Assembly (NCBI RefSeq): GCF_014337215.1
Contig: NZ_CP060635.1
Location: 2,617,501 to 2,681,500 of the forward strand
Origin: Wansuia hejianensis
GTDB lineage: Bacteria; Bacillota; Clostridia; Lachnospirales; Lachnospiraceae
Direction: 5' to 3'
DNA length: 64,000 nt
The notes beneath the pieces are model-generated. The model was not told the DNA's origin and did no database searches. It saw only the letters and a program-made list of their open reading frames with translations. This document shows positions 26,087 to 33,751 of this stretch, piece after piece. The position numbers and the translations under genes are program-made. The stretch's first letter is position 1, and the number at the start of each line of letters is the position of its first letter.

Positions 26087-26133
26087 TCTGCCCTCCTAAA
26101 TATTTCGGAATACCCTGCGGTATAAATTAAAAA

Positions 26134-26158
26134 AGCCATTGCATTGTCTGCAACAGCC
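26134..26158 (-). terminator. Intrinsic terminator after tRNA-Gln
   Basis: On the minus strand GGCTGTTGCA and TGCAATGGCT form a stem with some G-U pairs, followed by TTTTTTAATTT. It follows the tRNA by about 11 bases and isolates it from the thioesterase gene. Confidence 0.7.
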
Positions 26159-26169
26159 TTTTTTTGCTA

Positions 26170-26241
26170 CTGGGCTACCTGGATTCGAACCAGGAAATGA
26201 CGGAGTCAGAGTCCGTTGCCTTACCATTTGGCGATAGCCCA
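26170..26241 (-). tRNA. tRNA-Gln (anticodon CTG)
   Basis: The 72-base minus-strand gene folds into a full cloverleaf: acceptor TGGGCTA/TAGCCCA, anticodon arm ACGGA-CTCTGAC-TCCGT giving anticodon CTG (codon CAG), and T arm CCTGG-TTCGAAT-CCAGG. The U1-A72 pair and G73 discriminator are typical of bacterial tRNA-Gln. The CCA end is not encoded (TAG follows). It has its own promoter and terminator. Confidence 0.95.
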
Positions 26242-26260
26242 ATCTCGTACAACACGATGT

Positions 26261-26289
26261 ATTATACCTGAAGTCTTTTGAAATTTCAA
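26261..26289 (-). promoter_or_regulatory. Promoter of tRNA-Gln
   Basis: On the minus strand TTGAAA (26284-26289) and TATAAT (26261-26266) are 17 bases apart. The transcript start near 26254 lies about 13 bases before the mature tRNA end. Confidence 0.85.
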
Positions 26290-26362
26290 GACCTTTTTTG
26301 CATTTTTTTACGGTTTTTACAGTCCCCTGTACTGCACCATCTCCGGATAGCCATGATATGGG

Positions 26363-27544
26363 TCATTTCTCCTCCGCCAGATAGCTTCTGTCCACTGTAA
26401 TGACACACTGGTAACGGGAATCCACTTCCTGCATCAGGGCTGTCACCTGCTGCACCAGTCTGTCCTCCTCCTGCTCCGTATAGGAATAAGGCACCACCAG
26501 GTCAAAAATCAGGTTGATCTGCTCCTGTCCGAACACCACCCGGAAATCGTGAAAGCTTAGCTGGCCATCCAGAGCATGCAGGATATTCGATACTTTGCTT
26601 TTAATTGCCAGTACCCTGGCATCATGAAGCTCCACCGGATCCATATGGATCACCAGAAAAATTCCCAGCTTTTTCGTGACCTCCCGTTCTACGCGGTCGA
26701 TAATCTCATGGGAGACCTCAATATCCACATCCCTTGGCACCTCTGCATGGATCGAAGCCATACTGCGGTTGGGCCCATAATTGTGAACGATCAGGTCATG
26801 AGTGCCCACAATCCCGTCATAGGATTCCACCAGAGTCTTGATATTCTCGTAAAGCTTCGGGTCTGTACCCTGCCCGATCAGAGGCTCCAGAGTATCCCTG
26901 GCAATGCTGATGCCTGACCAGACAACAATCAGCGACACGGCAATCCCGGCGGCGCCATCTATATTAATCCCCGTAAATCCTGAGATAATAATAGAAACGA
27001 TCGTCGCGCTGGTAGTGATCACATCCCCCATAGAGTCCGCAGCTGCCGCCAGCATAACCTTGGAATCGATCCTCTTGCCCAGCTTCCGGTTAAAGACAGA
27101 CATCCACAGCTTCACTCCAACCGATAAAACCAGGATCAGAAACGGCACCCAGCTAAATGCAATATCCTCCGGATTCCGGATCTTCTCAACGGAGCTTTTA
27201 AAGAATGTGATGCCCACTTCAATGACCAGAAACGATACGATCAGGGCTGATATATACTCCATCCTCCCGTGCCCGAAGGGATGGTCCCTGTCCGCCGGCT
27301 TACTGGCCATCTTGACGCCCACAAAGCTGATGACAGAGGAAGCTGCGTCAGAGAGATTATTAAAAGCATCCGCGGTGACGGCCATTGATTTCATGAGCAG
27401 CCCGATCAGGAATTTCCCCGCGAACAGCAGCACATTGCAAACAATCCCTACCAGGCTTGACAACACCCCATAGGAAGTACGCACCTCTGTATCTTCTGTA
27501 TTCTCATAATTTTTCACAAACCTTTTCACTAAAAAATTAATCAT
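26363..27544 (-). CDS. Cation diffusion facilitator (CDF) metal transporter
   Basis: The 393-residue membrane protein has six predicted membrane segments and the CDF metal site AVTADAFNNLSDAASS, with further residues in DHPFGHGRMEYISALIVS and AAADSMGDVITTS. An extended cytoplasmic C-terminal domain (VHNYGPNRSMASIHAEVPRD) and about 80 additional residues follow. It exchanges zinc, iron or manganese for protons at the cell membrane. The metal cannot be fixed; the N and D ligands in the first site suggest iron or manganese over zinc, but weakly. It is divergent from pncB and appears to be a single gene. Confidence 0.92.
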   Translation of the reverse strand: MINFLVKRFVKNYENTEDTEVRTSYGVLSSLVGIVCNVLLFAGKFLIGLLMKSMAVTADAFNNLSDAASSVISFVGVKMASKPADRDHPFGHGRMEYISALIVSFLVIEVGITFFKSSVEKIRNPEDIAFSWVPFLILVLSVGVKLWMSVFNRKLGKRIDSKVMLAAAADSMGDVITTSATIVSIIISGFTGINIDGAAGIAVSLIVVWSGISIARDTLEPLIGQGTDPKLYENIKTLVESYDGIVGTHDLIVHNYGPNRSMASIHAEVPRDVDIEVSHEIIDRVEREVTKKLGIFLVIHMDPVELHDARVLAIKSKVSNILHALDGQLSFHDFRVVFGQEQINLIFDLVVPYSYTEQEEDRLVQQVTALMQEVDSRYQCVITVDRSYLAEEK

Positions 27545-27638
27545 TCTTACACCTTCTGTCAGGCAGACCCGCCTGGGATTATTTCTATTCTAACAGTTTT
27601 CCGTTGAACGTCAACTGTTTTCTTTCCGTTCCTCTTAA

Positions 27639-27667
27639 TTGTATTTTCCTTAAAATGGTGATATACT
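27639..27667 (+). promoter_or_regulatory. Promoter of pncB
   Basis: TTGTAT (27639-27644) and TATACT (27662-27667) are 17 bases apart. Transcription would start near 27674, about 50 bases before the pncB start codon. Confidence 0.65.
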
Positions 27668-27685
27668 GTCACTAAAAATACAGTA
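27664..27685 (+). promoter_or_regulatory. Inverted repeat overlapping the pncB promoter, candidate operator
   Basis: TACTGT (27664-27669) and ACAGTA (27680-27685) form a perfect inverted repeat with a 10-base spacer. It covers the -10 box and the transcript start, a typical repressor position. A niacin- or NAD-responsive repressor (NiaR or NrtR type) is the natural candidate, but I cannot match the site to a specific known motif. Confidence 0.45.
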
Positions 27686-27724
27686 CAGCCGGCAACACTG
27701 CAAGGGCTGCACACGGAGGAGATT

Positions 27725-29194
27725 ATGAGAGCACAGAACCTGACCCTGCTGACGGATCTTTATGAACTGACCATGATGCAGGGCTATTTTAAGAATCCAA
27801 CGGATCAGATCGTTGTCTTTGACGCTTTTTACCGGAAGAATCCCTGCGGAGGCGCCTACGCCATCTCAGTGGGGCTGGAGCAGGTCATAGAATACGTGCG
27901 GGATCTGCATTTTTCCCCTGACGATATTGATTATCTCAGGAGCCTTCATCTGTTTGAGGATGATTTTCTGGAATATCTGAGAGGATTTCATTTCACCGGC
28001 GATATTTATGCTATTCCCGAGGGCACGGTTGTCTTTCCCCGGGAGCCGATCATCAAGGTCATTGCCCCCGTCATGGAAGCCCAGCTCCTGGAGACGGCAA
28101 TTCTGAATATGATTAACCACCAGTCTCTGATCGCCACGAAGGCTTCCAGAGTTGTATACGCCGCCCGCGGGGACGGAATCATGGAATTCGGCCTCAGAAG
28201 AGCCCAGGGACCGGACGCCGGTATTTACGGCGCCCGCGCGGCCATGATCGGCGGCTGTATCGGTACATCCAACGTACTGACCGGCCAGATGTTTAACGTG
28301 CCGGTAAGCGGAACCCATGCTCACAGCTGGATCATGAGTTTTCCCGATGAATATACAGCTTTCAAGACGTATGCCCACCTCTATCCCAACGCCTGCATCC
28401 TGCTGGTTGATACCTATGACGTGCTGAAGTCAGGTATACCCAATGCGATCCGGGTATTCAAAGAGATGCGTGACGCCGGCATGAATTTGACAGGATACGG
28501 AATCCGCATTGACTCCGGAGACCTGGCTTATCTATCCAAAAAGGCATATGAGATGCTGGAGGCAGCCGGTTTTGGAGATGCCATCATATCTGCCTCCAGT
28601 GATCTGGACGAATATCTGATTGACAGCCTTAAGGTCCAGGGAGCCAAAATCAATTCCTGGGGTGTCGGTACGAACCTGATCACCTCCGGCGACTGGCCTG
28701 CCTTTGGCGGCGTCTACAAGATGGCAGCCATACGCAATAAGGGCGACAGTGAATTTATACCCAAGATTAAGCTGTCTGAGAACACAGAGAAGGTGACAAA
28801 TCCGGGCAATAAGACGATCTACCGGATCTACGACAGGAAAAGCGGTAAGATACGGGCAGATCTGATCTGCCTGGCCGATGAGGTATTTGACGAATCAAAG
28901 GATATGATCCTCTTCGATCCCATATCCACCTGGAAGAAAACGAAGCTGAAGGGCGGCACCTATACCCTGCGTGAGCTTCTGGTTCCTGTCTTCCTCCGGG
29001 GCGGCTGTGTCTACAATTCACCCTCTGTTATGGAGATCCGTGAAATCTGTACGAAGGAAAAAGCCACACTCTGGGACGAATCCAGACGTCTCGTGAATCC
29101 CCAGGAGGTCTATGTAGATCTCTCAGACAGGCTTTACCAGATGAAGACGAAGCTTCTGGAGGACATGAGCCGGAAGGCTATGAGACATGAATGA
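27725..29194 (+). CDS. pncB: Nicotinate phosphoribosyltransferase
   Basis: The 489-residue enzyme makes nicotinate mononucleotide from nicotinate and PRPP, the entry step of NAD salvage. Recognisable parts are the N-terminal LTDLYELTMMQGYF, GLRRAQGPDAG, the GTHAHSWIMSFPDE region with the phosphorylatable histidine, GIRIDSGDLAYLSKKA, ASSDLDEYLI and GVGTNLITS. The length matches the long NAPRTase form of Firmicutes. GGAGGA lies 4 bases before the ATG. A possible operator covers its promoter. Confidence 0.96.
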   Translation: MRAQNLTLLTDLYELTMMQGYFKNPTDQIVVFDAFYRKNPCGGAYAISVGLEQVIEYVRDLHFSPDDIDYLRSLHLFEDDFLEYLRGFHFTGDIYAIPEGTVVFPREPIIKVIAPVMEAQLLETAILNMINHQSLIATKASRVVYAARGDGIMEFGLRRAQGPDAGIYGARAAMIGGCIGTSNVLTGQMFNVPVSGTHAHSWIMSFPDEYTAFKTYAHLYPNACILLVDTYDVLKSGIPNAIRVFKEMRDAGMNLTGYGIRIDSGDLAYLSKKAYEMLEAAGFGDAIISASSDLDEYLIDSLKVQGAKINSWGVGTNLITSGDWPAFGGVYKMAAIRNKGDSEFIPKIKLSENTEKVTNPGNKTIYRIYDRKSGKIRADLICLADEVFDESKDMILFDPISTWKKTKLKGGTYTLRELLVPVFLRGGCVYNSPSVMEIREICTKEKATLWDESRRLVNPQEVYVDLSDRLYQMKTKLLEDMSRKAMRHE

Positions 29195-29332
29195 AAGGAA
29201 TAAAAATCAATTGTAAATGAAGCATATCGGGGATTCCCCTCTCATATACTGTATGTGGACGTAACATTTTCCGGGCGCAGATAGCTGCAGGCGGGCGCTA
29301 AGACTTACAGGATCAGGAGAGGGGGATTTTTT

Positions 29333-29896
29333 ATGGAATATTTCAGCCGGCTGGTGAACAGAGATTATCCGCTGCCACAGGATTTCGTGCCTGAAGATCT
29401 GGTTCCCTGTGATTTCCCGTTCCTGGCTTCCGGAGACGAAGAGAAACGGCTTCTCAATGCCAGAGCCGCGGCTTCCGCCAAAAGGCTTGTGGAATATGGA
29501 AAGTCTTTCGGCTGCCACCTGGTTGGGATCTCCGGTTACCGCTCCTACGCCCGTCAAAAAGAACTTTATGAGGCCCGCGTGCGGGAAGCCGGGGCGGAAC
29601 ACGCCGCCCGTTATCTGGCCCTGCCCGGCACCAGCGAGCATCAGAGCGGCCTGGCCCTGGACCTCTCCTGCCCGGCCGTACATATGGAACTGGAAGAGAG
29701 CTTCGCTGACACCGACGAGGGCAGATGGCTAAAGGCCTATGCCCCTATGTTCGGCTTTATCATCCGTTATCCGAAGGGAAAGGAAGCCGTGACGGGATAT
29801 GCCTGGGAGCCCTGGCATATCCGCTATGTCAGCAAATCCCTGGCCCTGTACCTGGCGCTCACCGGCCTGACGCTGGAGGATTATCATAAAATCTGA
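29333..29896 (+). CDS. VanY-type D-alanyl-D-alanine carboxypeptidase (M15B)
   Basis: The 187-residue protein carries the M15B zinc site: GTSEHQSGLALDL (His and Asp ligands) and EPWHIRYV (catalytic Glu and third ligand His). GISGYRSYARQKELY is the conserved core motif. No signal peptide or membrane anchor is visible, which is unusual for an enzyme that trims peptidoglycan stem peptides; the N-terminus MEYFSRLVNRDYPL is hydrophilic. It lies 138 bases after pncB and is convergent with the HPr-like gene, whose stop codon is directly adjacent. Confidence 0.87.
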   Translation: MEYFSRLVNRDYPLPQDFVPEDLVPCDFPFLASGDEEKRLLNARAAASAKRLVEYGKSFGCHLVGISGYRSYARQKELYEARVREAGAEHAARYLALPGTSEHQSGLALDLSCPAVHMELEESFADTDEGRWLKAYAPMFGFIIRYPKGKEAVTGYAWEPWHIRYVSKSLALYLALTGLTLEDYHKI

Positions 29897-30115
29897 CTAT
29901 ACAGCAAAACGGTCCAGCTGTTTCATAAATTCTTCATCCTCTGAAACTACCTTCACCGGATTAGAATAGTCAATTGCCATCAGGCCCAGCACGGATTTAC
30001 CGTCAGCAATCTGGTTATCCATGGTGTGTACTCCGATATCCATCGGGGAAGCACAGGCCAGGTGCATGAAATCCCTCAGATCATTAGATGTGTTCAGTTT
30101 AATATACCGTATCAT
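29897..30115 (-). CDS. HPr-fold protein lacking the phosphorylatable histidine (Crh-like)
   Basis: The 72-residue protein aligns with the HPr/Crh fold: LRDFMHLACASPMDIGVHT, then GKSVLGLMAIDYSNPVKVV, the counterpart of HPr GKSIMGVMSL. The GIHARPA loop with the PTS histidine is absent, so it cannot pass phosphate in the PTS. The serine matching regulatory Ser46 (in GKSVLG) is kept. In Bacillus, Crh has this combination and works with CcpA in catabolite repression. It is the last gene after the RuBisCO-like gene (23-base gap). Fold is fairly sure; function is inference. Confidence 0.75.
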   Translation of the reverse strand: MIRYIKLNTSNDLRDFMHLACASPMDIGVHTMDNQIADGKSVLGLMAIDYSNPVKVVSEDEEFMKQLDRFAV

Positions 30116-30138
30116 TCACTTTCTCCTTTCTCAGGCTC

Positions 30139-31413
30139 TCAGCCTTCACCCCAAAGCTCCAGGGCAGCTTTCAATTCTTTTGACTCCTTTGCGGCCTCTC
30201 GAAGAGGTATCTTCATTACCGCTGCGGCGATAGCCGCGCCCATAGCCCGCCCTCCGGCTTTTGGACCCATGGGATGGCCGATGATGGATCCTCCGGCTGC
30301 TAAGATCAGATCAAACCCTGCCTCCTCCACATATTTTTTCACCATCCCCGGATGTACTCCTCCTCCGATGACGGGAAGGGAGCTTTTCAGTCCATAATAA
30401 GGAAGCTGCAGCTTCTGAAGGATCTGCAAATATTTGGAATGCTCCAGAGGATAACCGCCATAGGGCGTGTTAACCATGACCATGTCGGCGCCGGCCATCC
30501 GTATCAGCTTGCCGGCCGCCAGCGGAGAACTCATGCCGCTGGAACTTCCTTCGTAAAACATACCGGCTCCGGCATTGTGCGCCAGCACCGGCACTGGCAC
30601 CTCTGAGGCAATTTTCCGAAACAGACTGTAGCCTACCGAGGGATAATTCATCATGATCATCTCCGCTCCTTCTTCCAGAACTCTCTGCACAGTATCTTCA
30701 ATCGTGGCGGCCCCATCTGTCACATTCACGATGTAAACCACTTTTTTACCTGTTTTTTCATATGCTGCCGCCGCCGCCTTCCGGTACCGGGCAACCCTGT
30801 CCCAGGGCCTGCTGTAGGCCACATTACCCAGCAGCTCATCATCTTTTATAAAATCCACACCTCCGAGGGCCACCTGATAGAAAACCTTCGCGCCCTCCTC
30901 CGGGCTAAGGCCGGTGCAGGGTTTAATCATATTCAGCAGCAGTGGCCTTCGTTTCACCTCCATGAGCTTTCTTATTCCTTCTGTCCCATACCCGGGACCA
31001 GAAAATTTCCGGATGAAGCTTTCCGGAAATTCGATGTCCAGGAGCTTTACCTGAGCCGACGTAGAAGCGTCATTTCCCAGCAGCGCCGTGAGAAGCATGG
31101 GGAAATCCTCAGGAATATTGGCCGAGGGATAAGCGATCTCCACCAGATACTGCCGTCTGCCTTCCACAGCCTGAGTGAAAAGGTCCAGTGACGGAACGTC
31201 AAAGATGCGCACAACTTTTCCCATATACTTTTCCCTGATATCCTCTGTGATTCCCGGGATAGGTACCCATGTGCCTACCGTCTGTCCGACTGCCAGCCGG
31301 GCGGCCTTTTTCACTATATCCTGCCCCTCCGGCAGCTCCAGATGATAGACCGCCGTTATAAATTCTCTGTTTCTGATCTCTTCCCCATATACATTTATAT
31401 TTTTATCCGTCAC
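30139..31413 (-). CDS. RuBisCO-like protein (form IV-type large subunit homologue)
   Basis: The 424-residue protein has the RuBisCO large-subunit TIM barrel. NMIKPCTGLSPEE keeps the catalytic-loop lysine. GGVDFIKDDELLGN keeps the carbamylated lysine and the Asp/Glu metal ligands, and AHNAGAGMF keeps the histidine. PVIGGGVHPGM and LAAGGSIIGHPMGP keep the phosphate-binding glycines. Loop 6 lysine is missing (TPYGGYPLEHS), so CO2 fixation is not expected. RLPs of this type act on phosphorylated keto-sugar acids or isomerise sugar phosphates. The start is GTG at 31413 because GGAGG lies 6 bases upstream; the longer open frame reads through a terminator. It is near the end of a sugar-ABC operon. 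Confidence 0.88.
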   Translation of the reverse strand: MTDKNINVYGEEIRNREFITAVYHLELPEGQDIVKKAARLAVGQTVGTWVPIPGITEDIREKYMGKVVRIFDVPSLDLFTQAVEGRRQYLVEIAYPSANIPEDFPMLLTALLGNDASTSAQVKLLDIEFPESFIRKFSGPGYGTEGIRKLMEVKRRPLLLNMIKPCTGLSPEEGAKVFYQVALGGVDFIKDDELLGNVAYSRPWDRVARYRKAAAAAYEKTGKKVVYIVNVTDGAATIEDTVQRVLEEGAEMIMMNYPSVGYSLFRKIASEVPVPVLAHNAGAGMFYEGSSSGMSSPLAAGKLIRMAGADMVMVNTPYGGYPLEHSKYLQILQKLQLPYYGLKSSLPVIGGGVHPGMVKKYVEEAGFDLILAAGGSIIGHPMGPKAGGRAMGAAIAAAVMKIPLREAAKESKELKAALELWGEG

Positions 31414-31508
31414 TGTTTCCTCCTTCTTCAGCTCCCCAGCCTCCGTCCATAAGTGACCGGGACTCTTTTCATTCTGCTGTACCGCTTTCCGGTTCCTAGG
31501 AGATAAAA

Positions 31509-31557
31509 AAGCCGCCGCACGCAACAACATCAGATGTTGTATATCATGCAGCAGCTT
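31509..31557 (-). terminator. Terminator-like hairpin between the GntR gene and the RuBisCO-like gene
   Basis: On the minus strand an outer stem AAGCTGCTGCATG with CGTGCGGCGGCTT and an inner stem ACAACATC/GATGTTGT are followed by TTTTTTATC. It lies 32 bases after the GntR stop and about 95 bases before the RLP start. It would end most transcripts coming from the ABC operon unless read through, so RLP expression may be lowered or separately controlled. Confidence 0.75.
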
Positions 31558-31588
31558 TTATCCTGTTCTCACGGTATCCTGTCAGATA

Positions 31589-32326
31589 CTAGTGATCGCC
31601 TGAATCAAAATATGCTTCCGAATCATAGGGGATGTCTCTGGACCGTTTGTCCAGGTTCTCTGACAACAGCCGGAACAGCGTTTCTCCTTCTCTCCGCCTC
31701 AGGGCTTCCAGGTAACTTTCGTGCTCCAGTATCATCCTCTCTCTGGAATCCTCGTCATTGATAAATTTCTGTCCGTAGATCAGCTTAAAAAAGGACAGCA
31801 CATCCCACAGAGATTCTATCATTGAGCAAAGCTTTTCCATCCCACATGCGCCGTAAATGGTAAAATGAAACTCCCGGTTCAGCTGGTAGACCTGTTTGGC
31901 CATGACCTTTTCCTGCCTCACTACCTGTTTATATTCCTCATGGATCTCCTCCAGCCTGGAAACTGTCTCTTCTTCAATCACTGCGCAGGCCTGTTTGGCC
32001 GCAAGAGGTTCCAGAGCCTTCCTGATTAAATAAATCTCGCTCACATCCTCCTGAGTCAGCTTCACCAGCCTCGTCCCCACATACGGGATTGCTTCGGCAA
32101 GCCCCATTTTCTCCAGGGTATTCAGCGCTTCTCTGATGGGCATCTTACTCACACCCAGCTTGGCGGCCAGCTCGTCAGGATTCAGCTTCTCCCCCATATG
32201 GAGCTTCCCGTCCATAATCCAGTCCATCAGCTGATCCAATACCAAATTAGAGAGCAAATTGCGCTGCACCACCTGTCCGTTGGAATTATTTTTACTCATT
32301 GTAATACGCATATTTGATATGTCCAC
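31589..32326 (-). CDS. GntR-family regulator (FCD type)
   Basis: The 245-residue protein has an N-terminal winged helix (LAAKLGVSKMPIREALNTLEKMGL), then an all-helical FCD ligand domain (IYLIRKALEPLAAKQA, NREFHFTIYGACGMEKL, ERMILEHESYLEAL). FCD regulators usually sense organic or sugar acids, often with a metal. Several starts are possible (residues 1, 6 or 10) and none has a convincing ribosome site, so the first is given. The gene is inside the catabolic operon. The 26-base palindrome at 42156-42181 with core TTGTATACAA is the probable operator. Confidence 0.9.
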   Translation of the reverse strand: MDISNMRITMSKNNSNGQVVQRNLLSNLVLDQLMDWIMDGKLHMGEKLNPDELAAKLGVSKMPIREALNTLEKMGLAEAIPYVGTRLVKLTQEDVSEIYLIRKALEPLAAKQACAVIEEETVSRLEEIHEEYKQVVRQEKVMAKQVYQLNREFHFTIYGACGMEKLCSMIESLWDVLSFFKLIYGQKFINDEDSRERMILEHESYLEALRRREGETLFRLLSENLDKRSRDIPYDSEAYFDSGDH

Positions 32327-32337
32327 TCTTTACATAT

Positions 32338-32964
32338 TTACAGGCCAAGCTTCAAAACTGCCGCTTTTAACAAAGCGACCCGTGCAGTCTCTTCAATTAA
32401 TTCTGCCGTATGTTCCGCCCCGCAGGCATCCTTCCCAACCGCCACGATTCCGTGATCGGCCAGTATAAATGCCGGTAGCTCCGAATTCTCCCGGAAAAGC
32501 CTGTCCACCATAGGCAGATCTTGTTCCCTCACCATCGCCGCCGGCACATTCAGCACCGGGATATCCGCACACAGCTTGAGCTTCGCGTGCCATGTGGTAC
32601 TTGGCAGATCGCGCCCCGTCTGGCTCCATCCGATAGAATACGGCGCATGTACATGCACCACCGCATTCACCCGGGGACAGATCCGGTAAATGTATCCGTG
32701 CAGCAAAGCTTCTCTTGTGGGCTTTCCCTTTCCCTCTACGAGATTGCCTTCAAAATCTGTGATTAGGAAATCATCCGCCGTACAATCTCCGAGGCTTCCC
32801 CCGCTGGCCTTCACCAGCATCAGATCCCCGCCCGGGATACGGGCGCTCACGTTTCCGCCGCTGCCTGCCTGTATACCCCTAGTATATGCCCTTCCAGCAG
32901 CTACCGCAAGTTCTTTTGCGATTTCTCTGTCATAATTTACCATGTATTTTTTCCAACTTTCCAT
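32338..32964 (-). CDS. Class II aldolase/adducin-family protein
   Basis: The 208-residue protein belongs to the zinc-dependent class II aldolase/epimerase family (fuculose- and ribulose-phosphate type). Zinc ligands are in HVHAPYS (two histidines) and LADHGIVAVG (third histidine); the catalytic acid is in REALLHGY; the phosphate-binding GSGGNVSARI and KASGGSLGD loops are present. It would cleave or epimerise a ketose phosphate, or decarboxylate a keto acid sugar. The first ATG is used; an internal MVNYDREI is also possible. It is 4 bases from the TIM-like gene, within the operon. Confidence 0.87.
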   Translation of the reverse strand: MESWKKYMVNYDREIAKELAVAAGRAYTRGIQAGSGGNVSARIPGGDLMLVKASGGSLGDCTADDFLITDFEGNLVEGKGKPTREALLHGYIYRICPRVNAVVHVHAPYSIGWSQTGRDLPSTTWHAKLKLCADIPVLNVPAAMVREQDLPMVDRLFRENSELPAFILADHGIVAVGKDACGAEHTAELIEETARVALLKAAVLKLGL

Positions 32965-32968
32965 CCAT

Positions 32969-33751
32969 TTACTCTGTTCTGCTTTGCAAAACCATACGTA
33001 TCAATCTGTTAAAGCTTTCTGCCTTCCAGGCACTCCTGCCAATAAATAATCCATCCACCCAGGGCTGGGAAATCAGCGGAACCACGTTGCCTGGATTTAC
33101 GCTTCCGCCGTACAGAACAGGTATCACGGATGCCTTTTCCCTGCCGAAAAGCTCCTCCAGCACCCGCTTCATCCTCCGGTGTCTCTCATTGACGTATTCT
33201 TCAGCGGCGGGTATCCCGTTAACCCCAATGGCCCAGACAGGCTCGTACGCCACCCACAGCCGCCGGTGTTCCGTAACTCCCTGCAGCCCCATCTTAAGCT
33301 GTATGCTCAGCACCTCGTCGCTGATCCCTGCCTTCCTTTGCTCCAGCGTCTCTCCCACGCAGAGGAGCGCGGTAAACCCATGTTCCAGGGCGGCGCTGAC
33401 TTTTTTCCCCTCTTCTTCGTCCGTCTCCCGGAATACATGACGCCGTTCAGAATGACCGATCTCCACAATATCTATCGCCAGCTCCTTCAGCATCAGAGGA
33501 GAAATTTCCCCGGTAAACTGTCCCTGCTCCTCCCAGCACATATTCTGCGCCCCCAGCCTGATATGCGAACCCTTCAGCAGCTCCCGCGCCGCAGGCAGGC
33601 TGGTATAGGAAGGTATCACAAAAAGCTCCGCCGTTTCCTCCGGAATGTCCCTGGTCAGTTCTTCCAGCTCCTTCAAATATTTCTCTGTCTCTGCGATTGT
33701 TTTATACATCTTTGTGTTCGTACCCAGATAGATCTTGCCCCGTTTTGTCAT
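32969..33751 (-). CDS. Triosephosphate isomerase-family protein, possibly tetrulose-phosphate isomerase
   Basis: The 260-residue TIM barrel keeps the catalytic lysine (LGTNTKMYKT), electrophilic histidine (IGHSERRHVF) and base glutamate (AYEPVWAIG), plus the phosphate loop YGGSVNPGN. The usual NWKMN is replaced by TNTKMYK, as in the divergent TIM group that includes L-erythrulose-1-phosphate isomerases (EryH/LerI) of tetritol pathways. GGAGA 7 bases upstream and the ATGA overlap with the rpiB-like gene support the start at 33751, not the longer frame. Pairing with an RpiB-like protein strongly recalls the EryH-EryI pair, but the substrate is inference. Confidence 0.85.
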   Translation of the reverse strand: MTKRGKIYLGTNTKMYKTIAETEKYLKELEELTRDIPEETAELFVIPSYTSLPAARELLKGSHIRLGAQNMCWEEQGQFTGEISPLMLKELAIDIVEIGHSERRHVFRETDEEEGKKVSAALEHGFTALLCVGETLEQRKAGISDEVLSIQLKMGLQGVTEHRRLWVAYEPVWAIGVNGIPAAEEYVNERHRRMKRVLEELFGREKASVIPVLYGGSVNPGNVVPLISQPWVDGLFIGRSAWKAESFNRLIRMVLQSRTE

